From positions 113,867 through 177,866 of the forward strand of contig JAHHHU010000010.1 of the NCBI GenBank assembly GCA_019359175.1: a stretch of DNA of 64,000 bases, in the 5' to 3' direction. Position numbers and translations under genes: made by a program. The number at the start of each line of letters is the position of its first letter. The first letter of the stretch is position 1. Below are positions 1-9,009 of the stretch, piece after piece. The DNA comes from Phormidium tanganyikae FI6-MK23 (GTDB lineage: Bacteria; Cyanobacteriota; Cyanobacteriia; Leptolyngbyales; Leptolyngbyaceae). The notes under the pieces are model-generated. The model ran no database searches. It saw nothing but the letters and a program-made list of their open reading frames with translations, and was not told the origin of the DNA.

Positions 1-353
1 CAACTTTATAGCTACTACGGCGATGCTTTCGTCGTCGAATATCCGACCGGATCGGGGACATACCTGACTCTATTTGATATCACCCAACAGATCAGCGAAC
101 GAATTGTTAGTATCTTCCTCAAAGATTCATCGGGTCGCCGTCCGGTCTATGGTAGCAGCGAGAAGTTCCAAACCGATCCTCACTGGAAGGACTCATTCTG
201 TTCTATGAATATTTCCACGGGGACAATGGAGCCGGAATCGGAGCAAGTCACCAAACCGGATGGACAGGCTGTGTTGCTCGTCTGATTCAAGCGTTGGGAT
301 ACTTCACACCGGAAACGGTGTTGGATAGCAATACTCCTGGAGAATTTAAATAG
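1..353 (+). pseudogene. 3' end of GH63/MGH1-like glycoside hydrolase, frameshifted
   Basis: The window opens inside a gene. Frame 1 reads from position 1 to about 190 (QLYSYYGDAFVVEYPTGSG at the start), then homology-like sequence continues in another frame from about 192 to the TAG at 351-353 ([15 protein letters not shown], then ASHQTGWTG). The join fits loss of a single base near 190-192. The [18 protein letters not shown] block is typical of the C-terminal catalytic part of large cyanobacterial glucosidases of the GH63/MGH1 type. Such enzymes hydrolyse terminal glucose residues. Read literally, frame 1 runs to a TGA near 283 and loses this block. Whether the indel is a mutation or a sequencing error cannot be told from one sequence. 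Family call is moderately sure. Confidence 0.6.
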
Positions 354-402
354 CATCAGGCTTAGAACGCGATCTGTTCTAAGCTACACCACTAACAATG
401 CC

Positions 403-1266
403 ATGACGATTCAAACTGTATTAGATGCGCGTGCCCGTCTGGGTGAATGTCCTTTGTGGGATATTGATCGACAACAGCTATTCTGGGTTGATGTCCATAA
501 TCATCGGGTTCACCAGTTTGATCCTGCCACTGGGAAGGATCACTACTTTGATGCTGGGGATGTGGTGAGTGCGATCGTGCTTGCAGGTGAGGATCGATTG
601 CTGATGGCATTACGCGATCAGCTTGCGTTTCTCAACACCGAAACAGGCGAAATTACTCCGCTATACCAAGCTAAATTCCCCTATCCCAACACTCGTTTCA
701 ATGATGGTAAGTGTGATTCTAAAGGGCGCTTTTGGATCGGCTCTATCAGTGAAGCCCCGCAACAAGCGGAACTCTACCGCTATGATCCCGATGGTTCTTG
801 GCGCGTCATGGAAACCGAGCTAACAATCTCGAATGGATTAGGCTGGAGTCCCGATCAGTCCATGTTCTATTTGGCTGACTCTATTCAACATAAGATCTAT
901 GCTTACAGCTTTGATATCGAAGCGGGAACGATCCGCGATCGCCGCGTTTTGATTGATCTGACTGATGAAGCGGTCGAACCGGATGGACTCTCGATCGACA
1001 GTCAAGGCAACATTTGGACTGCGCTTTGGGATGGTTGGTGTATTGCTTGCTTCACGCCAACCGGACAGGAAATAAAGCGGATCGATCTATCTGTGCAGCG
1101 TCCAACCAGTGTGACGTTTGGCGGATCTGAGCTAACGGATCTTTACATTACTTCAGCCTCTGTTGGACTGAGCCAAAAAGAAATTCAGCAGGGGTTTAAC
1201 GCTGGAGATCTGTTTCGCTTCTCAACCTCTTCGGTTGGAATGCCAGCTTACTCATTTCTGATTTAA
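403..1266 (+). CDS. SMP-30/gluconolactonase/LRE family protein
   Basis: A 287-residue protein, the usual length for SMP-30/regucalcin/gluconolactonase enzymes, which are six-bladed beta-propellers that bind a divalent metal and hydrolyse sugar lactones. Family blocks visible in order are ARLGECPLWD (N-terminal, containing the metal-binding Glu), FNDGKCDSKGRFWIGS (central, Asn metal ligand), ISNGLGWSPD, and EPDGLSIDSQGNIWTALW (second metal-binding Asp). No signal peptide is seen, so it is probably cytoplasmic. The ATG at 403 has no in-frame alternative that preserves the first block. It sits 50 bases after a broken glycosidase and 34 bases before the polyferredoxin gene, both on the same strand. 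The exact substrate cannot be assigned. Confidence 0.85.
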   Translation: MTIQTVLDARARLGECPLWDIDRQQLFWVDVHNHRVHQFDPATGKDHYFDAGDVVSAIVLAGEDRLLMALRDQLAFLNTETGEITPLYQAKFPYPNTRFNDGKCDSKGRFWIGSISEAPQQAELYRYDPDGSWRVMETELTISNGLGWSPDQSMFYLADSIQHKIYAYSFDIEAGTIRDRRVLIDLTDEAVEPDGLSIDSQGNIWTALWDGWCIACFTPTGQEIKRIDLSVQRPTSVTFGGSELTDLYITSASVGLSQKEIQQGFNAGDLFRFSTSSVGMPAYSFLI

Positions 1267-1300
1267 TAATAAAGCAGCCATCTTCGCGAAAGAGGTATCT

Positions 1301-4100
1301 ATGTTCTTGCAAATTCCAGAACGTCGAATGAACTCGGTTCGATGGATACTCACGATCGGGTGGCTACTGGTGATCGCCTCACTGTTTTATGATCCTTGGA
1401 GTGTTGCACTCACTGAGCCAGATCATCCTTGGAGTCCGCTGCGGCTCTCTGGTGAGTGTGTGAAGGTGCAAGGTCAATTGTTTACCCGAACAGCCTTATC
1501 CCTTGGGCGCAACCTTGTTCTGGGGCGCGATCGTCCCTTCAGGAATTTTTATTTTGCTTGTGTTTGGGCATGAAGTCTGGCGGCGCATTTGTCCGCTGTC
1601 GTTTCTATCTCAGATTCCGCGCGGTTTGGGACGGCAGCGACAGTTCAAACGTGAGAATAAGAAAACGGGAAAGGTGCGCTATGAGTTGGCGAAAGTGAAG
1701 CCTGATTCGTGGCTGGGGCGGAACTATCCGTATGTGCAATTTGGCTGGCTATTTGTTGGACTGTGCGGGCGGATTCTCTTTTTTAATGCCGATCGCTTAG
1801 TGTTGGGTGGCTGGCTCCTGTTTACGATCGTTGCTTCGATCGCGGTTGGATATTTTTACGGCGGTAAGTCCTGGTGTCAGTACTTCTGTCCAATGGCTCC
1901 AGTACAAACTATCTTTAGTGAGCCGAGAGGTTTGGTCGGGACTAAGGCACACATGAGCGATAGTCGAATTACTCAGTCAATGTGTCGCACGGTGCAGCCT
2001 GATGGAAATGAGCAAAGTGCTTGTGTAGCGTGCCAAAGTCCTTGTATTGATATTGATTCTGAACGGACTTATTGGGATGGGTTGAATAAGCCTGAAGAAA
2101 CATTAATTCGGTATGGCTATGTTGGCTTAGTAGTCGGTTATTTTGTTTATTACTATCTCTATGCTGGAAACTGGAACTACTATTTTTCGGGGATTTGGAA
2201 TCGCGATCCGAATCAGCTTTCGGCGCTAATGAGTCCTGGACTGTATCTATTTGGGCAAGCGATTAACATTCCTAAGTTGTTTGCAGTGCCGTTAGTGTTG
2301 GGGGGATTTACTGCGATCGGGTATTTTGCTGGACAGTTGATCGAAAGTCGCGCAAAATCCTACGGGCAGAAGCATGCAAAGCTACATCCTGATCTGATTC
2401 GACATCGCATTTTTGCAATTTGCACGTTTAGTGTTTTCAACTTTTTCTTCTTTTTTGCGGGTCGTCCTTTGATTGGGCTGTTGCCGATATGGGCGCAAAC
2501 CTTGTTTGATGTAGGTTTAGTGTTTCTAAGTACACTTTGGTTGCAAAAAACCTGGCGACGTAGCCCCGATCTTTATTCTCGTGAGAACTTAGCAAGTCGA
2601 TTCCGCAAACAGCTAGAAAAGCTCGATCTCAATGTTTCACAGTATCTAGACGGTCGCTCTCTAGATGATCTGAACACCAGTGAAGTGTATGTGCTTGCAA
2701 AAGTGCTTTCTGGTTTTACACGCGAGAAGCGACACGAAGCTTACAAAGGGGTCGTACAAGAAGCGTTAGCAGAAGGTTACGTCAACTACTCCAGTAGTTT
2801 AGAAGTTCTACAGCAGATGCGCCAAGAACTCGGCGTTTCTGATGACGAACACCGTGACGTGCTAGAAGAATTGGGCATCGAAGATCCAGAATTGCTCAAT
2901 CCCGATCGACAATGGACGCTCGAAAATCAGATCCGGCTCAACGGCTACCAAAAGTCTCTAGAACGATTGATGCGACTGCAACAGAGCCAACCAGATCTCA
3001 CTGCAATCCGCGCCCTACGGCAAGAGTATTCGATTACTCCACAAGAGGAAGACTGGATTTCGGGTGAGCTTTCTCCGGAGGTGGGCAATGTTCAGAAAGC
3101 GGAAGTGTTGTTGGCTCGATTAACTGAATGGGTAAACCGCGATCGCGCTTTAAATCATCCCGAACTAACTGATCAAACTGCCGTATTAAAGCTACTGCGT
3201 ATCAGCATTAATCGCAAACAAGAACTGATTGTGCGATCGATTTTAGAAACCTTGACCACGCTGCAAGATCATCCAAAAGCGATGTCGATCGCACAGTCTT
3301 TGAAACAGCTTGCCCCTCAACAGGTCACAGTAGCTTTAAAGCGCGATCGTTGGCAAAACTTACCCTCTGGGATAGCTCAAACTGAAGAACATTCAGCACA
3401 GAGTTCTGTAGAGCTTTCCACCTCAGATACCTTAGGCTATCTCGAACTTTTACTAGAACATTACAATCCGTTAGTTCAAGCGTCTGCACTTTATTTAATA
3501 GCTCGACTCGATTTAGAAAAAGTTCGATCGCTTGATCTTAAATCTCACCCGCCGCTGGTCAGAGAAACCGCAGAACGACTGTTATCCTTGCCGTCTTCTC
3601 CTGCACTGCCTGAGATCCCAACGCTAGAAAAATTCGTTCATCTATCGAACTGTGATTTCTTTCATCGCATTCGGACTGATACATTGATGACGTTGGGCGA
3701 TCGAGCAACCGTGAGGACTTACAAAACGGGTGACCTGATCACAGAAGCCGGAGACACTTGCCGAGAATTGTTGTTGCTAATCGAAGGCGATGCGAACATC
3801 CACTATCAGCTTACGGATGAAGTTCGAGTAGAGCGTTTCCACCCTGGACAAATGCTCGATGAGCTAGAAGTTTTAACCCGAAGCAACTCAGAAAACGCGA
3901 TCGTTGCAGGCAGCGAAAAGACGCGTATTATTGCAGTTCCCGTCGATGCGCTTGACGATTTGCTCGATCAAGATTCTGATTTTGCTCGACAGATTTTAGA
4001 ACTCGAAAGCCGACAGCTTCAACGATTCGTAAAATCGGGGCAAAATGACGATCGCCCCGATTTCGAGCCGCCTATTCCTGCTCGAAGTACTGTGGCGTAA
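1301..4100 (+). pseudogene. NapH-like membrane polyferredoxin fused to cNMP-binding domain, frameshifted
   Basis: The N-terminal 60 codons from ATG 1301 end in VQGQL. The remaining 872 codons continue from about 1482 in another frame (LPEQPYPLGATLFW). One extra T in the TTT at 1481-1483 explains the shift, and removing it gives a protein of about 932 residues. Visible parts: several membrane segments, Fe-S cysteine motifs (RRICPLSF, WCQYFCPMAP, CVACQSPCIDID) as in NapH/NosR-type polyferredoxins, a charged helical middle region, and a C-terminal cyclic-nucleotide-binding fold starting near CDFFHRIRTDTLM. A role in membrane electron transfer gated by a cNMP-like domain is inference. The long downstream frame has only a TTG start inside the conserved region, so it is not an independent gene. 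Its 3' end overlaps the convergent oxygenase gene by 29 bases. Confidence 0.7.
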
Positions 4101-5598
4101 AGGTTCCATGCAGTCCATAAGGAATGTGATGCTTGAGATGCAGCTTTGCGACAATGCTCAAATCTTTAGCATCGACAACCACGATATTAGAGCGATCGCG
4201 TTCTGTATCGAATACGGTCGCAATCAGCCAGCCGTCATCTTCTTCCCCATTCAGTTCCGTATATAGTCCCGTTTCCGCTGCTTTCCCACGCGGAACAAAC
4301 ACAGGTTCGCTCACATATCCAGTCGGTGCAAAACTGCAAACCTGCCGCGTTCCGGTTTCAACATCCACTTTGAGAATGGCTTGGTGGGGCGCATTCCCCG
4401 TTTCTGCATGAGCCGCTGCCATGTAGATGTAACGATGTTGTCGTCCTGCTTTTGCGGGGTGAATAAAGGGAAACTCACAGCAACGCGCTTCGAGCAGTTC
4501 TCGATCGACCTTCCCGGTTTCTAAATCCATCCGAAAACGCCACAGTTGACCGGGTGAAAGCGCGTCAAAGTCGGTTTCTCGATAGTCTGCTCCAGGTTCA
4601 ACTTCTGGCAAATTGGTGTAACAAACAGAATCAATCACAATGTTTCCATCCTGCTCGAAAGCATTCGCATGGTGGAAAACAAAGCCTGATGGTGTTTCGA
4701 GAATCTGAAGTTTTGCTTTGACCCCTGGATCGCGGGGAATGATCAGAACTTTTGTCGGCTGATCGGGCTGGAACTTGATACATTCTCCCGCCGATCGCAT
4801 TCCTGCTAAAAAGGGCAGTGGATTGAACTTAACCGGATTTTGGAAAAAGATACAGTAGTTCGGAGTAATCGCAAAGTCATGAACAAAGGCAAATCCGGGC
4901 ACAGGATAATCGTGGTGGCGGATGATGTTGCCGTCGAGATCAAGTTCGTAAATTGCGATCGTAAATGATAGTCCCGCTTTGATCGAGAAGTTCACTAAGC
5001 AAGGTTTGCCGTCATCAAATTTGCTTGATGGATCAATCCAAGGATGTGCCGCGAACGGTGCGCCTTTGCCTAACTTGCCGTCAAAATACTCTAAGCCCAA
5101 TGTTTCTAGAGTCTGCGGATCAAGGCGATGCGGTTCAGCGGCTTCCCAGAGTGCAAGCAACTTTCCGCCCCAGTAAATCACCTGCGTATTCGCAATGTTC
5201 TTGATCCGAATATCAAAGGCATTCCCCAGCCAGCCCCCGGATTTCTGTGTTCCGAACACACCGCGATAAAGGATTTTCCCTGCTTTTTGTTCTGCGATAT
5301 AGCCTTCGGTTTTGACAAAACGATTGCGAAAATGAGCGCGTCCGTTGTGAAATGCGATCGCGCTAATCATGCCATCGCCATCAAACGGATGCTGAAATCT
5401 TTCGCCGTTGACCTCGAACTGTCCAGGCCCATTTCTAAACAGCGTTCCGCTTAATTCCGCTGGCAGTTCGCCTTCAATTTCATCAATCCAGTAGTCATAT
5501 TCCTGTGTTAGTGATCGATATCCGCGCTGCCATTCTTTAGTGTTGTAGGAAGCAGTCGGAACCGTAGCCGCGTGCTCAAAAAGCTGAAACCCTTGCAT
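4072..5598 (-). CDS. Carotenoid oxygenase, apocarotenoid-15,15'-oxygenase type
   Basis: A 508-residue RPE65/carotenoid cleavage dioxygenase. It closely resembles the Synechocystis apocarotenoid oxygenase along its length (GTLFRNGPGQFEV, HPFDGDGMISAI, RGVFGTQKSGGWLG, PGQLWRF, CCEFPFIHP). The four iron-binding histidines of the seven-bladed propeller appear at about residues 185 (AAHPWIDP), 240 (FAFVHDFAITP), 309-310 (FVFHHANAFE) and 497 (GLHGTF). It should cleave apocarotenals to retinal-type products. There is no signal peptide. ATG 5598 lies 47 bases downstream of the folate/biopterin transporter stop, so the two are probably co-transcribed. Its 3' end overlaps the convergent polyferredoxin gene. 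Confidence 0.9.
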   Translation of the reverse strand: MQGFQLFEHAATVPTASYNTKEWQRGYRSLTQEYDYWIDEIEGELPAELSGTLFRNGPGQFEVNGERFQHPFDGDGMISAIAFHNGRAHFRNRFVKTEGYIAEQKAGKILYRGVFGTQKSGGWLGNAFDIRIKNIANTQVIYWGGKLLALWEAAEPHRLDPQTLETLGLEYFDGKLGKGAPFAAHPWIDPSSKFDDGKPCLVNFSIKAGLSFTIAIYELDLDGNIIRHHDYPVPGFAFVHDFAITPNYCIFFQNPVKFNPLPFLAGMRSAGECIKFQPDQPTKVLIIPRDPGVKAKLQILETPSGFVFHHANAFEQDGNIVIDSVCYTNLPEVEPGADYRETDFDALSPGQLWRFRMDLETGKVDRELLEARCCEFPFIHPAKAGRQHRYIYMAAAHAETGNAPHQAILKVDVETGTRQVCSFAPTGYVSEPVFVPRGKAAETGLYTELNGEEDDGWLIATVFDTERDRSNIVVVDAKDLSIVAKLHLKHHIPYGLHGTFTPQYFEQE

Positions 5599-5645
5599 TG
5601 TTCTTTTATTGGATACAGTTACACTTTCTATTGAATTCAGCCCGC

Positions 5646-7103
5646 TTACTCGATCGAGCCTTTTGCCGCTTCGTTTCCTGCACTGACCGAAATCAAATTT
5701 GGCATAAACGCCTGTCCGATCGGTTTTGCTGGATCAGCTTCCAAAGCAGGTGGAACTTCAGCGATCGTGGTTGTCGAATCCGATCCAGGCAACCAGCCCA
5801 ACAACGGTAACGGCAACAACGTACTCAAATTCGTAATCAGCACCAGAATCCAGAGGTTATCGAAATTCGTATCGGTCACGCCCAACCAGTGAGTCAGCAG
5901 CGCCCCAAACTCATACGACACCAAACCCGATAGGTTTACAACCGACATTAACAAAGCAAACAAAGTCGCTTCTACTCCCGGTGGGCAGAGTCTCGCCGCC
6001 AAAACTAACACAGGCATAAACGCGATCTGTCCCATCACGGTCAGAATCAAACTATCGCCCAAACTAAACCAACGATCGTCGATTCCCAACGCTCGATTGG
6101 CATGGGTCACCAGCAGCAGCATCGACAGCCCCAGCACCGCAGAAATCACGTTAGACCAACCGAAAATCACGCGAAATGGAACCGCTTTGAGAAATCTTTG
6201 AAACACCCAAATTCCTACGATCGCGGCGATGCTTGTGACTAACCGCACCCGTCCTAAAAACTCTGGCTCAAAGTCCAGCTCATTCGTTGAGAAGTAAAAG
6301 AACGAAGATTCTGCGGTTGGAGTCGCTTGCCAGAGGAACAGAAACGCAGTCGGCAACCAAATCGATTTCTGTGTGACTGCTTGCTTAAGCTGCTTCAACT
6401 GATCGCCCACGATCGCCCAATTTGTTCTCTCTGTCACAGGCGATTCTGAAATCAGCCACGCAACACCAGACACAATCAGCGGAAACGTTGCAGTAATTAA
6501 AAAGATCGCGCGGGTATCAAACTGCTGAAGTAGCGCCCCGCTAAAATATGCCGTAATCAAGCCCCCGACCGCAGATGCGCCCCAACTGAGCGCTTGTAAC
6601 GATCCTGCGCCGCTGACCGATTCGCCCCGCGCTCGCTCAACCACCAGCGAATCGACAATCACATCCGCGATCGCAGTCGATAATGATCCGAGCGAAATCG
6701 CCAAGGTCGCCGCCCATGCAGAATGTACGACAGTAGCAAGGAGAACCCAAGCGATCGCACCGAGAAAACCGGATAGTACTAGATAAGGACGACGACGATA
6801 GCCAAAGATCGGCAACCCATCGGAGATAAACCCAAACAGCGGTTTGATCATCCACGGTAGCGCGACGATCCCCAACAGTGCCGATACTTCCGCCGGATTG
6901 AGGTGCAGCTCGTCTTTGAGAAAGAAGCTCACTGCCAACCGAGCCAAACCGAGAATTCCCTGAACAAAATAGACCAGGAGAATCGCGATCAACTCTGCCG
7001 ATGGCTCATGACCGAAGAAGATCTTCTCAGTGATGGATGCCTTGATTTTGCTAAAGCCAGATTCAGAAACAATCATTGATGATTCTTTACAATTATCAAT
7101 CAA
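5646..7103 (-). CDS. Folate/biopterin transporter (FBT/BT1 family MFS)
   Basis: A 485-residue polytopic membrane protein with about 12 hydrophobic segments. Blocks typical of the folate-biopterin transporter branch of the major facilitator superfamily are present: YFVQGILGLARLAVSFFLKD near residue 50, ALPWMIKPLFGFISDGLPIFG near 85-105, and YRRRPYL in the first cytoplasmic loop. The cyanobacterial and plastid members move folates or pterins across the inner envelope or plasma membrane; the substrate here is inferred. The annotated start may be M1 or M10 (MIVSESGF). The gene is directly upstream of the apocarotenoid oxygenase and divergent from the high-light-inducible gene. Confidence 0.88.
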   Translation of the reverse strand: MIDNCKESSMIVSESGFSKIKASITEKIFFGHEPSAELIAILLVYFVQGILGLARLAVSFFLKDELHLNPAEVSALLGIVALPWMIKPLFGFISDGLPIFGYRRRPYLVLSGFLGAIAWVLLATVVHSAWAATLAISLGSLSTAIADVIVDSLVVERARGESVSGAGSLQALSWGASAVGGLITAYFSGALLQQFDTRAIFLITATFPLIVSGVAWLISESPVTERTNWAIVGDQLKQLKQAVTQKSIWLPTAFLFLWQATPTAESSFFYFSTNELDFEPEFLGRVRLVTSIAAIVGIWVFQRFLKAVPFRVIFGWSNVISAVLGLSMLLLVTHANRALGIDDRWFSLGDSLILTVMGQIAFMPVLVLAARLCPPGVEATLFALLMSVVNLSGLVSYEFGALLTHWLGVTDTNFDNLWILVLITNLSTLLPLPLLGWLPGSDSTTTIAEVPPALEADPAKPIGQAFMPNLISVSAGNEAAKGSIE

Positions 7104-7249
7104 TCGCTTTCATCATATCGCTATATCTAAAACCGAGGAGAATTCTCATTCCAAAGTTGAGTATTTGCTGATGCCTACCAAAAAATCCGCTTCAATCTCT
7201 CATGGTCAGATAAGATTTATGTATTAATCCCTACCGTCTGATTAATACT

Positions 7250-7278
7250 TTGACACTTTTCGTAATATTAGTTAATAT
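7250..7278 (+). promoter_or_regulatory. Sigma-70-type promoter for the Hlip gene
   Basis: A perfect -35 TTGACA (7250-7255), a 17-base spacer and a -10 TAATAT (7273-7278) lie 33 bases upstream of the Hlip ATG at 7311. Predicted transcription start is near 7285, giving a leader of about 25 bases. No complete HLR1 high-light tandem element is visible; only one TTACA-like half (7281-7285) is present. The assignment rests on spacing and consensus. Confidence 0.65.
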
Positions 7279-7310
7279 ATTTACAGCTAATGCGTTTCAG
7301 AGTACTAATC

Positions 7311-7490
7311 ATGCAAGACACACAGAAATTGACGGCAACGGATGTAGAAAACCGCAACGCTTGGAAGTTTGGCTTCACCCCGCAAGCTGAACTGTGGAAC
7401 GGTCGACTCGCAATGATCGGTTTTGTCGCTGCTTTAGCTACAGAATACTTGTCGGGTGGTGGAACGCTTCACTTCCTGGGTCTGCTTTAA
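7311..7490 (+). CDS. High-light-inducible protein (one-helix chlorophyll-binding Hlip/SCP)
   Basis: A 59-residue single-helix member of the chlorophyll a/b-binding superfamily. The conserved segment [20 protein letters not shown] is followed by the hydrophobic helix [12 protein letters not shown]; the ExxNGR motif carries the chlorophyll-liganding Glu and Asn. Hlips sit in the thylakoid membrane, bind chlorophyll and beta-carotene, and quench excess energy around photosystem II assembly or chlorophyll synthase. ATG 7311 is preferred to the in-frame ATG at 7290, which lies close to the predicted transcription start. The gene has its own promoter and a strong terminator, so it is monocistronic. 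A shorter paralogue lies at 55461. Confidence 0.93.
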   Translation: MQDTQKLTATDVENRNAWKFGFTPQAELWNGRLAMIGFVAALATEYLSGGGTLHFLGLL

Positions 7491-7533
7491 TGTTTTTCCT
7501 CTAAATTCTGGTCAACCTTGAAAGCTAGTCTTG

Positions 7534-7566
7534 CGGGTATCTCATCATTGAGATGCCCGATTTTTT
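7534..7566 (+). terminator. Rho-independent terminator after Hlip
   Basis: An 11-base-pair stem (CGGGTATCTCA with TGAGATGCCCG, one G-T pair), a 4-base TCAT loop and a run of six T follow the Hlip stop codon by 43 bases. It should end the Hlip transcript before the repeat element and ackA. Confidence 0.8.
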
Positions 7567-7613
7567 GTGCTGTAATTCAGAAGTTTATCAATACGAATCG
7601 ATGCCGAGATCTT

Positions 7614-7708
7614 CGCCCTCATCCCCTAGCCCCTTCTCCCAATCTGGGAGAAGGGGAACCGGAGTCTTGCTCCCTCTCCCAATTTGGGAGAGGGTTGGGG
7701 TGAGGGCG
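7614..7708. repeat. 95-bp dispersed palindromic repeat, copy 1
   Basis: The ends are inverted (CGCCCTCA and TGAGGGCG). Inside are two hairpins, CCCCTTCTCCCAATCTGGG with its continuation GAGAAGGGG, and CCCTCTCCCAATTTGGGAG with AGGG. The same element lies inverted at 33578-33672 with only scattered base differences. It is non-coding and sits between the Hlip terminator and ackA. This type of two-hairpin element is common in cyanobacterial spacers; mobility is not shown. Confidence 0.8.
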
Positions 7709-7768
7709 AGAAGATTCTGCAACGATCTACCTGATTTAAGTCACGATCCTTAGAAGCTTCAGTTGCCC

Positions 7769-8989
7769 ATGAAAGTTCTCGTTCTCAATGCTGGCTCCAG
7801 TAGTCAAAAAAGCTGTCTTTATGATCTGGATGAGTCTTTGCCGTTGCTTGCAGCGCAATCCGCGATCGAGCCTCCTGCTCCAATTTGGGAAGCGCAGATC
7901 GATTGGACAGTCCAGCCCGGAAACGCTGTGCTGAAGATCAAGGCGAACGGAACCAAGGTTGAACGATCGATAGACTCAATCGATCGTTCAACGGATACTT
8001 TGCAAATGCTGAATACGCTTTCTGAAGGTGAGACGAAAGTGATTCATCAGACTCGCGAGATTGATATCGTTGGGCATCGGATTGTTCACGGTGGGCAACA
8101 CTATCGTCAAAGTGTCCGAATTGATCAGACCGTGAAAGATACGATCTCGGATCTGGCTCAATTTGCTCCGCTGCACAATCCCGCAAATCTGCAAGGTATC
8201 GAAGCGATCGAACAAAGCTTAGGCGATGTTCCACAGGTGGCTGTGTTCGATACTGCTTTTCATGCGACTTTATCGCCTGCTGCCAGTATTTACCCAATTC
8301 CCTACGAATGGTACGAAAAGGGCGTGCAGCGGTATGGCTTTCATGGCATTAGCCATCAGTATTGTGCAAATCGCGCGGCTCAGTTGTTGGGGCATGAGTT
8401 AAGTGATTTGAGGTTAGTGACTTGTCATTTGGGAAATGGCTGTTCGTTAGCCGCGATCGAGAACGGACAGAGCATTGATACGACGATGGGATTTACCCCG
8501 CTTGAAGGCTTGATGATGGGCAGTCGATCGGGATCAATCGATCCCGGTGTTCTGCTTTATCTGATGCGAGAAGGAGCTTATACGATCGACGAAGTGGAGC
8601 AAGTTTTAAACAAAAAATCCGGCTTACTTGGCATTTCAGGCATTTCGAGCGATTTGCGCCAAGTGACAAGTTCAGAAACAGAGCAATCAAAACTTGCGAT
8701 CGAGACTTACATTCATCGATTGCGCTCGGGAATTGGTTCGATGATCGGCAGTTTAAGTGGACTTGATGCGATCGTTTTTACCGCAGGCGTAGGAGAGAAT
8801 TCTGCATTGATCCGATCGCGCACTTGTGAAGCGTTTCGTTGGTTAGGAATTGAAATCGATCCGGAGAAGAACCAATCTTCGCCTGTCGATCAAGACATCT
8901 CAACTCGATCGTCAAAGGTGAGAATTCTTGTGATTCACACTCAGGAGGATTGGGCGATCGCGCAAGACTGCTGGAAATTAAGTCGATAG
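7769..8989 (+). CDS. ackA: Acetate kinase
   Basis: A 406-residue acetate kinase, which interconverts acetate plus ATP and acetyl phosphate plus ADP in the cytoplasm. Signature blocks in order: VLVLNAGSSSQKSCLYD (N-terminal phosphate-binding), GHRIVHGG, FDTAFHATL, YGFHGISHQYCANRAA, CHLGNGCSLAAI, and near the C-terminus FTAGVGENSALIR. ATG 7769 is chosen over an in-frame TTG two codons upstream because VLVLNAGS follows directly. No phosphotransacetylase gene is adjacent. It converges on purK with 20 bases between stops. Confidence 0.96.
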   Translation: MKVLVLNAGSSSQKSCLYDLDESLPLLAAQSAIEPPAPIWEAQIDWTVQPGNAVLKIKANGTKVERSIDSIDRSTDTLQMLNTLSEGETKVIHQTREIDIVGHRIVHGGQHYRQSVRIDQTVKDTISDLAQFAPLHNPANLQGIEAIEQSLGDVPQVAVFDTAFHATLSPAASIYPIPYEWYEKGVQRYGFHGISHQYCANRAAQLLGHELSDLRLVTCHLGNGCSLAAIENGQSIDTTMGFTPLEGLMMGSRSGSIDPGVLLYLMREGAYTIDEVEQVLNKKSGLLGISGISSDLRQVTSSETEQSKLAIETYIHRLRSGIGSMIGSLSGLDAIVFTAGVGENSALIRSRTCEAFRWLGIEIDPEKNQSSPVDQDISTRSSKVRILVIHTQEDWAIAQDCWKLSR

Positions 8990-9009
8990 ATATTTTTCGA
9001 TCAAAGCAT

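Noticed and set aside
1503..4100. Independent gene starting at TTG 1503
   Set aside because: The start lies inside a conserved membrane region, and the missing N-terminus is encoded just upstream in another frame; a one-base frameshift explains both.
7281..7300. HLR1 high-light element upstream of Hlip
   Set aside because: Only one half-site resembling TTACA is seen; the tandem repeat is missing.
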